A stretch of DNA of 64,000 bases, taken from positions 1,364,001 through 1,428,000 of the forward strand of contig WBVU01000009.1 of NCBI GenBank assembly GCA_009192285.1, read 5' to 3'. Positions 49,186 through 57,743 of this stretch are shown here, piece by piece (positions within the stretch are counted from its first letter, which is position 1; each line of letters opens with the position of its first letter). Position numbers and translations under genes: made by a program. This stretch comes from Morchella semilibera. Lineage: Eukaryota; Ascomycota; Pezizomycetes; Pezizales; Morchellaceae. The notes beneath the pieces were generated by a model, which was not told where the DNA came from, made no database searches, and saw only the letters and a list, made by a program, of their open reading frames with translations.

Positions 49186-49662
49186 GCGGGAAAGGGTTGG
49201 GACATGCAGGAACTTTTCTTTTTCTTTCTCTTAGACGGCGTTAATGAAGACAGATAGAAGGGAGGGATGCGCTGGTTATGATTTTTTAGTACATGTATTT
49301 ATGGCTCTGCTCCTACCAAATAGCTTCTTGTATGATATTTTACAATTACGGTGTGGTCTCTGCCCTCTTGTAATACAGGTGAGGTGCAGTTTTTTCATGC
49401 AGGAATCAAAGGCCAGGGTTAGGTGAATAAGTTATAACCAGCCACACCCCTACACAAGCCTCGGTACTCGGCTGCTGCACATGGACGTCAATCGGTTTGA
49501 GCTTCAAGAGCTCTGGGCCGTAGAAAGAAAACCAACATCCTCCCTCTCTGCACATCCAATTGCAATTCCTATAGTAAAGAAGACATACCTCTACTCAGCT
49601 CCAGCTTCAATTTCCAGTCCAATCCCAGCTCCACCCTCACTCACCCACCCCCCAACCCAACA
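49186..49662. other. Spacer and promoter of the short-chain dehydrogenase gene
   Basis: The 477 bp contain one TACATGTA (49290) and, from about 49560, a C/T/A-rich leader (CCAGCTCCA.., CACCC repeats) ending at the ATG, as usual for fungal 5' regions. No exon recognised. Confidence 0.5.
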
Positions 49663-50615
49663 ATGGACATCCCCAGCCTCTTCTCCGTCCGCAACAAGGT
49701 CGTCCTCATCACCGGCGGCGGCAAAGGCCTCGGCCTAATGATCACCCGCGGCTTCATCGCCAACGGCGCAACCTGCTACATCTCCTCGCGGGACGCCGCA
49801 AGCCTGACGGCAGTGTGCGCAGAGCTCAACGCGCAGGGCCCGGGAACGGCCCACGCAATCCCGGCAGACCTGTACAAGCACGCCGACTGCGAGGCGCTGG
49901 TGGCCGAGCTGGCAAGGCGCGAGGAGAAGCTGCACGTGCTCGTCAACAACTCGGGCAGCAACTGGGGCGAGGCGTATGAGAGCTACCCGGAGGCCGCGTG
50001 GGACAGGGTGCTGACGCTGAACCTCAAGAGGGTGTTTACGCTGACGCAGCTGTGCACGCCGCTGCTGGAGAGGGCGGCCGTGCCCGCTGGGGACGGGACG
50101 GTGGGCGATCCGGCGAGGGTCATCAATATCGGGAGTATCGATGGGATTGCGGTGCCGGCGCTGGAGACGTAGTATGTATCCAACTCTTGTGTGCACGGGA
50201 CGTAGGAGGAGGGTGTGCCGAGCGGTGGGTGGGTGCTAATATATATACAGTGCATACTCCGCGAGTAAGGCCGGCCTCCACCACCTCTCCGAGGTCCTCG
50301 CCAACCACCTGGGTAGACGCAACATCACGTCTGTCCCCCCCCCCCCCTCTTATTAACCCTCATAGCTAACAAATGGGCCTCCTTCCCCTCTACAGAGTCA
50401 ACACCCTCGCATGCGGACCCTTCGAAAGCAAAATGATGGCGGCAACCCTCAAGCGCATGCGCACGCACATCGAGGCCTCGATCCCCCTGCACCGCATCGG
50501 CACCCCCGAGGACGTCGCCGGCGCATGCATCTTCCTGGCAAGCCGCGCGGGAGCGTATATCAATGGTGCGACTATCACCGTGGATGGCGGGAGTGTTATT
50601 AGTCCGAAGATGTAG
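49663..50615 (+). CDS. Short-chain dehydrogenase/reductase (3-oxoacyl-ACP reductase-like)
   Basis: Exons 49663-50171, 50251-50328 and 50396-50615 join in frame to 268 residues. Classical SDR motifs are all present: the cofactor loop TGGGKGLG, the adenine-site NNSG, the catalytic Ser in NIGSIDGI, and the catalytic YxxxK in YAYSASKAG, which is completed across the first intron. The C-terminal motif is INGATITVDGGSVISPKM. The ISSRD segment after beta-2 contains an Arg at the position that favours NADP(H). It resembles the RhlG-type branch of 3-oxoacyl reductases. Exon 1 is markedly G/C-rich compared with flanking DNA. Intron 2 begins GTCTGT and carries a run of 13 C (50335-50347). Substrate unknown. 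Confidence 0.93.
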
Positions 50616-50864
50616 TAGGGCTGGGGGGGGGGGGGGTGTACGATCTTGGGTTCCTTTTTTTATTTTTTTATTTTTGGAAATGAGTATTAAATACATGTAG
50701 TAGCTAGCAATTAGTAGCATTGCCAGATGCGGGTGGACAGACTGCCTGTCGTGGCCCGAAGTGATACCGCAAAGTCCCGATGGGGACTAGCGCAAACTTT
50801 AATTCGCCTTCAAAAAAATCATTTCCCCCCTCGCCAGGTTATCGAGACCAGGATTTTGAAAAGG

Positions 50865-50874
50865 AAAAAAAAAA
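50865..50874 (-). terminator. Pol III T10 terminator of tRNA-Ser copy 1
   Basis: Ten T residues on the transcribed (minus) strand, about 31 nt past the tRNA 3' end. Confidence 0.7.
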
Positions 50875-50905
50875 GTAACAAGTTAGGGACCATGTATATG
50901 TGTGT

Positions 50906-50986
50906 CGACATCGGCAGGATTTGAACCTACGCTCGCGAACGAAACAGATTTCTAATCTGTCGCCTTAACCACTCGGCCACGATGTC
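50906..50986 (-). tRNA. tRNA-Ser(AGA), copy 1
   Basis: Intronless 81-nt gene. The acceptor stem GACATCG pairs with CGATGTC, with discriminator G. The A box is TGGCCGAGTGGTTAAGG and the B box GGTTCAAATCC. The anticodon arm ACAGA-TTAGAAA-TCTGT gives anticodon AGA (decodes UCU/UCC). The long variable arm (TTCGTTCGCGAGC) is the serine-type class II feature. Identical to copies at 51985 and 55899. Confidence 0.97.
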
Positions 50987-51984
50987 TTGAGTGCTGCGGG
51001 GTAAAGCATGATTTTTCAATTGGAGCTTGTGTGGATGGGGTGGGGGTGGGGTGGAAATGATCGCGGGGCGGGTAAACCGGTTTATGTGGGGGCGGCGTGG
51101 GGGTGGTGGTGGTTGCATAGATGGTACCTGGCTATATGAAATCGTTCTGATAGAGCTCAAGTACTAACCTAGCTACATGTGGACAGGACATTAGAGGAGT
51201 TAGGTTCGGGATTGGACAATCAACAATGAAGGTTCAACTGTATTTAATAATCGAAGCTCGCAGGTACATAAGTAGCTGGTTGTGTGAACCATTCCCCCTT
51301 CGCCCGTCGTAGGCCCCGACGGCCAGAGTCACAGGAGGTGATTTCACGGCAGAAAGGTTCACGGAGTGAGGGTTAGGTTTTCTACCGAGTGGCCGGCCGC
51401 CAAGAGGTAGTGGTAAAAGTCGATTAACGGCCTTGCATGTGGAGTCAAATATACATACCCCTTCCTTGGGGGTACGTAACGTCCGGACATGCCAGTCCGT
51501 TGACCGCAAGCCGCAAACCGCCCCCCCCCTCCACGTAACAAGCGCGCATCATGGAATATGATCCGCATTACGAGTGAGCGCTTGTGAACCTAACCACATT
51601 TGTTGCTTCCGTTTTCCCGTCCTCAATAATTGAGGGTTTTGTCTTGGACTATTTAAGTTAGAATGCGCACTATCGAGCTAGAGTCTTTCTTATCCCGGCA
51701 ATACCCATGGGAGCTAACCCTGACCCCGGCACTAGCTCAGAATGTGCAAGCACCCACCCCATACTAGACTACCCCCCCCCCCCTCCAATCAATCACAATA
51801 TCACAGGCCCACAGCGCGGCACACATACAAGCAATTTCAAAGAACTTATGTAGTTTAAGTAATTAGGTTCGATACCAGTTTCTCGAAAAAAACAATCCCC
51901 ACAATCCCCGCAACACCGACGGGGTGAGAAACCCCAAAAAGCGACTTCTACCTCCCCACAAATAAGAGAGACAGGAGTTGTCTA
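50987..51984. other. Spacer between tRNA-Ser copies 1 and 2
   Basis: About 1 kb with G-rich (51037-51110) and C-run (51521-51529, 51772-51783) tracts; no open frame with recognisable content and no direct duplication of the tRNA flanks, so the two tRNA copies do not lie in an obvious recent tandem duplication. Confidence 0.5.
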
Positions 51985-52065
51985 CGACATCGGCAGGATT
52001 TGAACCTACGCTCGCGAACGAAACAGATTTCTAATCTGTCGCCTTAACCACTCGGCCACGATGTC
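51985..52065 (-). tRNA. tRNA-Ser(AGA), copy 2
   Basis: Identical over all 81 nt to copy 1: class II serine tRNA, anticodon AGA, no intron. The nearest oligo-T on the transcribed strand is T5 at 51940-51936, about 45 nt downstream. Confidence 0.97.
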
Positions 52066-52490
52066 CTCTGTTTTGAGAGGAACGTGCGTTTTAACAACCT
52101 TTTTTTTTGCTGTCAGTGCGGGTGCGGGTGCGAGTGCGAACATGGGGTATGCGTAGAGAGAGAGAGTGACGTGAATGGCCCGGCTGGCTGACTGACTGGC
52201 CGTGAGATTAGGGGCGTGGATAGATATAGATGGATAGATAGATACAGTGGATTATATAAATTGAAGAGTTGTTGCTGGTGGTGATACTGGAGTAAGAAAG
52301 GAGAAGAGGAGGAGAAGAGGAGGAGAAAAAGAGAAGGATAGTAAAGAAGATAGTGAGGTGGGGTCGATCGACTCGCGGTATAAGGATCCTGATAGTCTGT
52401 AACAGTGAATACGACCCTATATGAGAACATTAAGAAGAGAGGATCACTAACAGCCACCCTTATAACGACGGTCGACTACTACTACTACTA

Positions 52491-53491
52491 CTACCTACTA
52501 CTACTACTACTACCACTACTACACCTTTCACCTTCACCAACCGCCCCCTCCCCCGCAGCAGCAGAACCACACATCTCCTCCAGCAGCCTTGCGTCCTCCA
52601 TCCCCCACACCATGCCCTTACACCACGCACACACCTCTCTCCTCCTCAGATCCTACACCCCAAGCAATTAACCCCAAACCAAAGAGACAATGGGAGAGAG
52701 AGAGAAAACTCACACGAGTACCCCAGAAATGCAGCGTCGTGGGTGTCTTCCTGCAGAGCAGACACAGCGTGCCCCCCCTGCGGCTGCCGCCGCACCGGAC
52801 GTCGACGCAGCCCGCGCAGATCCATGTTGCCGTTGTGCAGGTGCACACGGGGAGGGCGGGGTCCGGCGGGAGGGACTCGCAGTACATGCATGGCGGGACC
52901 ACGCGGCAGACGAGGGCGGCTTTGTCGATTTTGCGGATGCAGTTCTGGGGGTGTGTTAGCTAGTTATATGAGTATATTGGGGTGGGGGTATATAATACTG
53001 GGTGTGAGTGTATATAAATTATAATATATATACTAACTCACCACCCATAATCAGTACATACATACCCGACAATACGGCACTCCACACTTGACACACCCCC
53101 TCACCATATCCCTCACGCACCTACTCCCGGCCCTGACACCCCTCCAATGCGCCAGCCCCAGCCCCAGCCTCTGCCCATCACTCACCGGCTTCACCCCGGC
53201 GGCGGCGGCGCTGTCCGAGCAGCACCTCAAGCTGCCCCGCAGCAGCCCCGCACGGTACCCTCTCATGTTCTCGCGGAACTGCCAGCACGCGCCGCTCAGG
53301 CTCTCGAGGTCCGTGTGGTCCAGCCAGCGGCCCATCTCCGCCAGGAACGGGTACGCCGCCAGCAGCCGCGACAGAGGGTGCTCCCTGTTCAGCCTTTCTG
53401 GCGGCGGCGGCGGCGGCGGCTGGCTGTACATGTGCCGGTGAGGGGCATTTCTGGTAGTAGTGTCGGCGGAGAGGTCGTAGAATAGCACCAT
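52491..53491 (-). CDS. Cys-rich F-box-like fungal protein with multiple CxxC zinc-binding pairs
   Basis: Exons 53491-53066, 52944-52714 and 52652-52491 join in frame to 272 residues (introns 121 and 61 bp). The N-terminal half contains a Pro run, then PLSRLLAAYPFLAEMGRWLDHTDLESLSGAC, reminiscent of an F-box helix set. The C-terminal half is packed with cysteines: CVKCGVPYCRNC, CMYC, CTC, CAGC, CLLC and CAWC, arranged as several treble-clef or zinc-ribbon-like knuckles. The C-terminal exon ends in a Ser run coded by ACT repeats. Similar F-box-like Cys-rich proteins occur in other ascomycetes from memory, and their role is unknown; an SCF ubiquitin-ligase adaptor is the obvious guess. The start codon and last exon are the least certain. 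The gene is divergent from the OTU protease gene, 364 bp away. Confidence 0.65.
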
Positions 53492-53855
53492 TTGTGTGAT
53501 AAATAATAATAATAATATATATATATATAAAGTATTGCAATTTAATAGATCTACGTACAGCAGCACCAGTAGGAATGCGGCGAGGGACTTGTCGTCATAA
53601 ATAAGCTTGTTTGCAAGGAAAAAGCATGTGAGGCAGGGTTAGGGTTCTGAGGAGGGTGGGGGTGAATGTTTCAGCTTCAATTGGGCTGTGAATGTTTTCT
53701 GTGCAGCTCTCCTCCCCTCAGGCCCGTATACAATTTACAATACAGACATACCAGCACCAGTACAAATACAAATACAAATACAAACACAAACACAAATACA
53801 AATACAAATACAAATACCCACCGATACCCACGGCCGACGGATCGAGAATCGAAGC
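53492..53855. promoter_or_regulatory. Divergent promoter region with ACAAAT microsatellite
   Basis: The 364-bp stretch separates two divergent start codons, so it must contain both promoters. It holds an AT microsatellite (53511-53528) next to the minus-strand start. Next to the plus-strand start is a run of about ten ACAAAT/ACAAAC units (53753-53817) that probably lies in the 5' leader. Confidence 0.55.
53753..53817. repeat. (ACAAAT)n hexanucleotide repeat
   Basis: About ten six-base units, some with C instead of T at the last position. The frame stays open upstream through it, but the repeat translation (IQIQTQTQ) and the ATG downstream at 53856 suggest that it is leader, not coding. Confidence 0.85.
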
Positions 53856-54731
53856 ATGGAGGACCTGCTCGCCCGCCACCGCAAAGAGCTCCGCGACCTG
53901 ACATCGCGCATCACGCAGAAGAAGAAGGCGGCCACAAAGAAGACGCGCAAGGGCATCAACTCCGAGTGCGAAGCTCTCGAGCGCGATCTCAAGGAGCGCC
54001 ACAGGCAAGAGATTGCGGAGCTCGAGAACCCCGGGGGTGCCGGTAACGACGACGACGACGAGGCAGAAGCAGAAGCCGAAGCAGAGGAAGCACCAGCACC
54101 CACCGAGCCAGAGACTCCAGAGCTACCATCCAAGGAAGCAGCAGCCCCCACCCCCGACGACGCACCACCCACCCCCACACACACCAAGAAGCCCAACCGC
54201 CGCAAAGCCCAACTCGCCCGCCGCGCCGCAGCCCTCGAAGCCGCCGCAGACGAAGCGGCAGCCACGGCCGCCACGCAGCCGGACCTGCGCAGCCTCGAGC
54301 GCTCCCAGATGGCCGCGCACCTGCAGGCGCTCTCGCTGACGGAGCGCGAGATCGCGCCCGACGGGCACTGCCTCTACAGCGCGTTTGCCGACCAGGTGGC
54401 TGCCGCGGGCGACTACCGGCGTGCCCGGCGGCGCTGCGCAGAGTTCATGCTTGCCCATCGCGACCAGTTTGCTCCTTTCCTTGAGGGAGACTTTGACGAC
54501 CATGTGCGCAGGGTTGCGGAGACGGCCGAGTGGGGGGGTCAGGCGGAGGTGCTGGCGCTGGCGAGGGCGTTCGGCGTGGTCGTCAATGTGGTGCAGGCGC
54601 AGGGGCGCGGGGTCGAGAGGATGAATGAGGGGGCCGAGGGCGGGGAGGTCTGGTTGGGCTATTATAGGCATAGCTTTGGCCTCGGGGAGCATTATAATTC
54701 GCTCAGGAAGGAGAAGGAGGGTGGGAGTTAG
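53856..54731 (+). CDS. OTU-family deubiquitinase, OTUD6/Otu2-like
   Basis: Single exon, 291 residues from ATG 53856. An in-frame start further upstream (53688) would add 56 residues mostly coded by the ACAAAT repeat, so it is less likely. The N-terminal half is a charged coiled coil (MEDLLARHRKELRDLTSRI, EALERDLKERHRQEIAELE), an acidic block and a Lys-rich helix, as in OTUD6B and yeast Otu2. The OTU protease domain begins near residue 155, with the catalytic Asp and Cys in APDGHCLYSAFADQ and the catalytic His in LGEHYNSL. The internal EWGGQAEVLALARAF motif is conserved in the family. Relatives act on ribosome-associated ubiquitin. The coding region is very G/C-rich. Intact. Confidence 0.95.
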   Translation: MEDLLARHRKELRDLTSRITQKKKAATKKTRKGINSECEALERDLKERHRQEIAELENPGGAGNDDDDEAEAEAEAEEAPAPTEPETPELPSKEAAAPTPDDAPPTPTHTKKPNRRKAQLARRAAALEAAADEAAATAATQPDLRSLERSQMAAHLQALSLTEREIAPDGHCLYSAFADQVAAAGDYRRARRRCAEFMLAHRDQFAPFLEGDFDDHVRRVAETAEWGGQAEVLALARAFGVVVNVVQAQGRGVERMNEGAEGGEVWLGYYRHSFGLGEHYNSLRKEKEGGS

Positions 54732-55098
54732 GGTGCGGGGGGGACTTTTGTAGACAGTAGATAGATGTATATAGATATTAATGGATTCGAACGATGACTA
54801 GGGCGCTTTGTATTTAATAGAGGGATGGAGTTGATCATTGACATTGGATGGAATATTAACAAGTAAAGGCAATTGGTTGAGCACAAACGTGATTTATAGC
54901 GCAAGTAAAAAGATAAAAGCACAAAAGTGATCATTGACCGCACACATATCTAACAAGCAAAAAGAATAAAAGACGACCCGATCATTGACACCTCCACTCC
55001 ATATAAATACTTGTTTGTAGCTACAAAACCCGTCCAGAAACCCTCACCACCAGCCACCCCCTCCCTCTCCCCATGATCCCCCCCACACACACCACCCC
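54732..55098. other. Convergent spacer
   Basis: A 367-bp stretch between the stops of the OTU gene (+) and the hydroxyisourate hydrolase gene (-); A/T-rich, no gene seen. It should contain both poly(A) regions. Confidence 0.55.
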
Positions 55099-55587
55099 CT
55101 ATGACCCCCGATAAGTCGTATAACTATACGGCGCCAGCAGCAATGGTATATGATAATGCTGCCCCGCATCCTTAACCGTAAACACCACCTCGACATACGG
55201 AAAGAACGTCTCCCCGCCAAAATACGCCCACGTCTCGAAGCGAATCTTATACGTGAAGCCCTCCTCGACATCGAGCCTCGCAGCGGCGCCCTTCTGCCTC
55301 GTCTCCCACTGCGCCACGCGCCCGTCCTCGTTTGTGACGGCGCGCGCAACCTCAAACGACGACGACGAGGGCGTGCCGTCGTCCAGCTTCATGAAGCGGC
55401 TGAGCGTGCAGGGGATGCCGGCCGCGGGCTTGCCCGTGGCCGTGTTCAGGACGTGACAGGTGACGGCGGGTTTGGCGGGGGTGCTCATGATGTGGCCGCT
55501 GAGGGTTGCGAGACGGGTGGTGGCCGTGGAACTTGTGCTGGTGCTGGTTGTTTGTGTGGATTGTGGGTTTTGGGGAGGAGGGGGCAT
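55099..55587 (-). CDS. 5-hydroxyisourate hydrolase (transthyretin-like) with probable PTS2
   Basis: Single exon, 162 residues from the first ATG. The enzyme hydrolyses 5-hydroxyisourate, the product of urate oxidase, in purine degradation. The domain starts at VTCHVLNTATGKPAAGIPC with the catalytic His. DGRV and the C-terminal QHYHIPLLLAPYSYTTYRGS, the hallmark of the family, complete the active site. Upstream of the internal Met (MSTPAKPAV) the N-terminal extension contains RLATLSGHI, which fits the peroxisomal PTS2 pattern R-L-x5-H-hydrophobic. This favours the longer start and a peroxisomal location, as for zebrafish and other HIU hydrolases. The Ser/Thr-rich stretch before it is unusual. 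A downstream initiation would give a cytosolic form. Intact. Confidence 0.94.
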   Translation of the reverse strand: MPPPPQNPQSTQTTSTSTSSTATTRLATLSGHIMSTPAKPAVTCHVLNTATGKPAAGIPCTLSRFMKLDDGTPSSSSFEVARAVTNEDGRVAQWETRQKGAAARLDVEEGFTYKIRFETWAYFGGETFFPYVEVVFTVKDAGQHYHIPLLLAPYSYTTYRGS

Positions 55588-55898
55588 GGTGAGGAGGAGG
55601 GCGGAGTGGTAGGGGGGGAGGGGGGATGTGGGGGGTTTATATACAGAAGTGTATCTACATAAGAATACTTGATATGATACTCCTCACGGCCGGCGGCTGC
55701 CGAAGTCGACGTTCTCCCCCGGACCGGACCCTTCCTTACGTATCGGCACCGGCCACAACACGGGCACGGGACCCCGGAACCCCCAACAAGTCTACAATCC
55801 TTCTCGAGTACGTCATCGAGTGAGCCCCGATGCAGCACACTTACGGTAACCAATTAGATACTCGGATTATAAAGCTAAACCAGCCGCCTGTTCTCCAT
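55588..55898. other. Spacer between HIU hydrolase start and tRNA-Ser copy 3
   Basis: The 311-bp stretch carries G-rich promoter-side sequence (55600-55640) for the minus-strand gene. No open frame of note. Confidence 0.5.
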
Positions 55899-55979
55899 GA
55901 CATCGTGGCCGAGTGGTTAAGGCGACAGATTAGAAATCTGTTTCGTTCGCGAGCGTAGGTTCAAATCCTGCCGATGTCG
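55899..55979 (+). tRNA. tRNA-Ser(AGA), copy 3
   Basis: Identical over 81 nt to the two minus-strand copies but in the opposite orientation. Class II serine tRNA, anticodon AGA, no intron. A T10 run (55993-56002) 13 nt downstream is a strong Pol III terminator. Confidence 0.97.
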
Positions 55980-57743
55980 AAACTCCCTAATGTTTTTTTT
56001 TTGCGGGAGGTGCAGACTCCGTGTAGTTTAGGTGTGGGTCGATGGTTAGATCTTCCCCTCCTCTCTAGCTCGATCCACAGCGGGGTGTTTCGTTGTGGCT
56101 GTCCATGGTCATGGTTCATCACTCGTGGTCCAAGACAACCTTGTGACAACCCCCCGATCCCCCGCCCCCATCACAATCACAAACAGAACCAAACCCAGGC
56201 TAGACGAATATCCTGTTGCGGTTCGAGTTTTTCTTTTTTAACGGGAACGGAGCATGAGGTCCTATATACACATACGGGAACGGACATACTTTTTATTCTA
56301 GCTATATCATATAGTCCCCGAAATTGGGAATTCAAACTTTTTTTTTTTCAAGAGGCGGGGCGGGGGCGTGTGTACCATATTTTAGTTTTGTGCGAGGAAC
56401 TACATGTAGGGTTTATTGTAGCACCCATCCCACTCCCGTAGCCAACCGCGGGGGGGGAGGGGTTAAGGTTCGTTTTTCGTCCACCATGAGAATACATGTA
56501 TGTCTCCAGACCCTACGGGGCTAAACCAACCAGGCCACCCGTACCCACAAGAGACAAGAGCACCCCACCCCACCCCATCCCATCCCACACCCCCACACTT
56601 ACGCCCTCCGCAGAACAGATCGGATCGTCCATTCGATCAACGGACGGCCCTTTCCCCAGGAAACTAAACACGGATGCACCAGTAGCGGCCACCGCTGCCC
56701 TACAGCGGGGGATGGAATTATTGCAGAAGCAGGGGTCCCAAGACAGGGTTTGAGTGGCCAATAGGACTCTTCCCATACTTACTCCTAAGGCGGGTACATA
56801 TGTGAGTGTAGGCTTCTAGGGAACATTCACTAACTGATGTGACAGCAACCCCCCCCCCCCACCCCTTCTCTCTCTCCCCAGATGTGATTACCAAGATACA
56901 GTTTTCTTTTTTCTTTCAATGGACGGTTTGGCACAGGGCAGATTATACGCCGCAGCTTTGAAGTGTTTCCCTAGCTAAGTACTGACCGCTATTTTATAAT
57001 TTAGGTTCCTTTCCCTCTCCTTCCCCTTCCCTTCCCTTGCTTGTATGATAACCTCAAGCTAAAGGACAGTAGGGCCCGGTGGTGGTGGTGGAGAGGGGGA
57101 GTTACATAATAATATACAACTATGAATAGGGGGGGGGGGGGGCGGAAATCAATTCGCACAGATAGAAAAAAAAAACATGCGCTCAAAAAATATCGAATCG
57201 ACTCAGCCGACAAAAAACAAAAAACAGGAAAACAAAGCAAAAGCTTAACGGATAGGTGGTATCTTGCCATATATATGCCTGCCACAGTGATATAGAGAGA
57301 AAGGGAGAGAAAGGGACAGAACGATAACATGGCAATGATGGATGAATGATATGAGATATTGGTACAATTCAAAAGTACCCAATGAATATGAGAACATCTC
57401 TGAATAGAAAAAAAAAAAGACAACTCCTCCATGCTTGTATCATGCATGTTTGACCCATGCACCGACACACCCGCTACTCTTGCTAAAAAAAAAAATCAAA
57501 ACTGATAGAAGGGAACAGTAAGAAAGATACAAGAAAGATAACAAGAACGTAAGAAAACATAGGAGTCACCAGTAAATCACTCGACACCCGAAAAAAGGTA
57601 AAAGAAAAAAAAAGAGAGAGAAAAGTGATATGAAGAACCCCTTCAATTACCGCATCCCAACCTTAACCCAACCCTACTTTTCCATACCATCATTATTTCC
57701 GACAAAAAAAAAGAGCGCATGATAAAACATCGCAACATTAATT
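55980..57743. other. Intergenic region downstream of tRNA-Ser copy 3 and of FIC1
   Basis: About 1.8 kb with C12 (56849-56860) and G14 (57129-57142) runs and two TACATGTA palindromes (56401, 56493). From about 57150 to 57720 the top strand is A-rich, which fits the 3' untranslated region of the minus-strand gene. A short frame at 56496-56753 is Pro/Thr-rich and probably not coding. Confidence 0.5.
55993..56002 (+). terminator. Pol III T10 terminator of tRNA-Ser copy 3
   Basis: Ten consecutive T residues 13 nt downstream of the tRNA 3' end on the transcribed strand. Confidence 0.8.

Noticed and set aside
47094-50615. MFS transporter next to a short-chain dehydrogenase as a metabolite gene cluster
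   Set aside because: No backbone synthase, P450 or pathway regulator is adjacent; GET3 and a tRNA flank the pair, so a cluster is not supported.
53688-53855. Upstream start of the OTU gene
   Set aside because: It would translate the ACAAAT microsatellite into an IQ/TQ repeat; the ATG at 53856 starts exactly at the conserved coiled coil.
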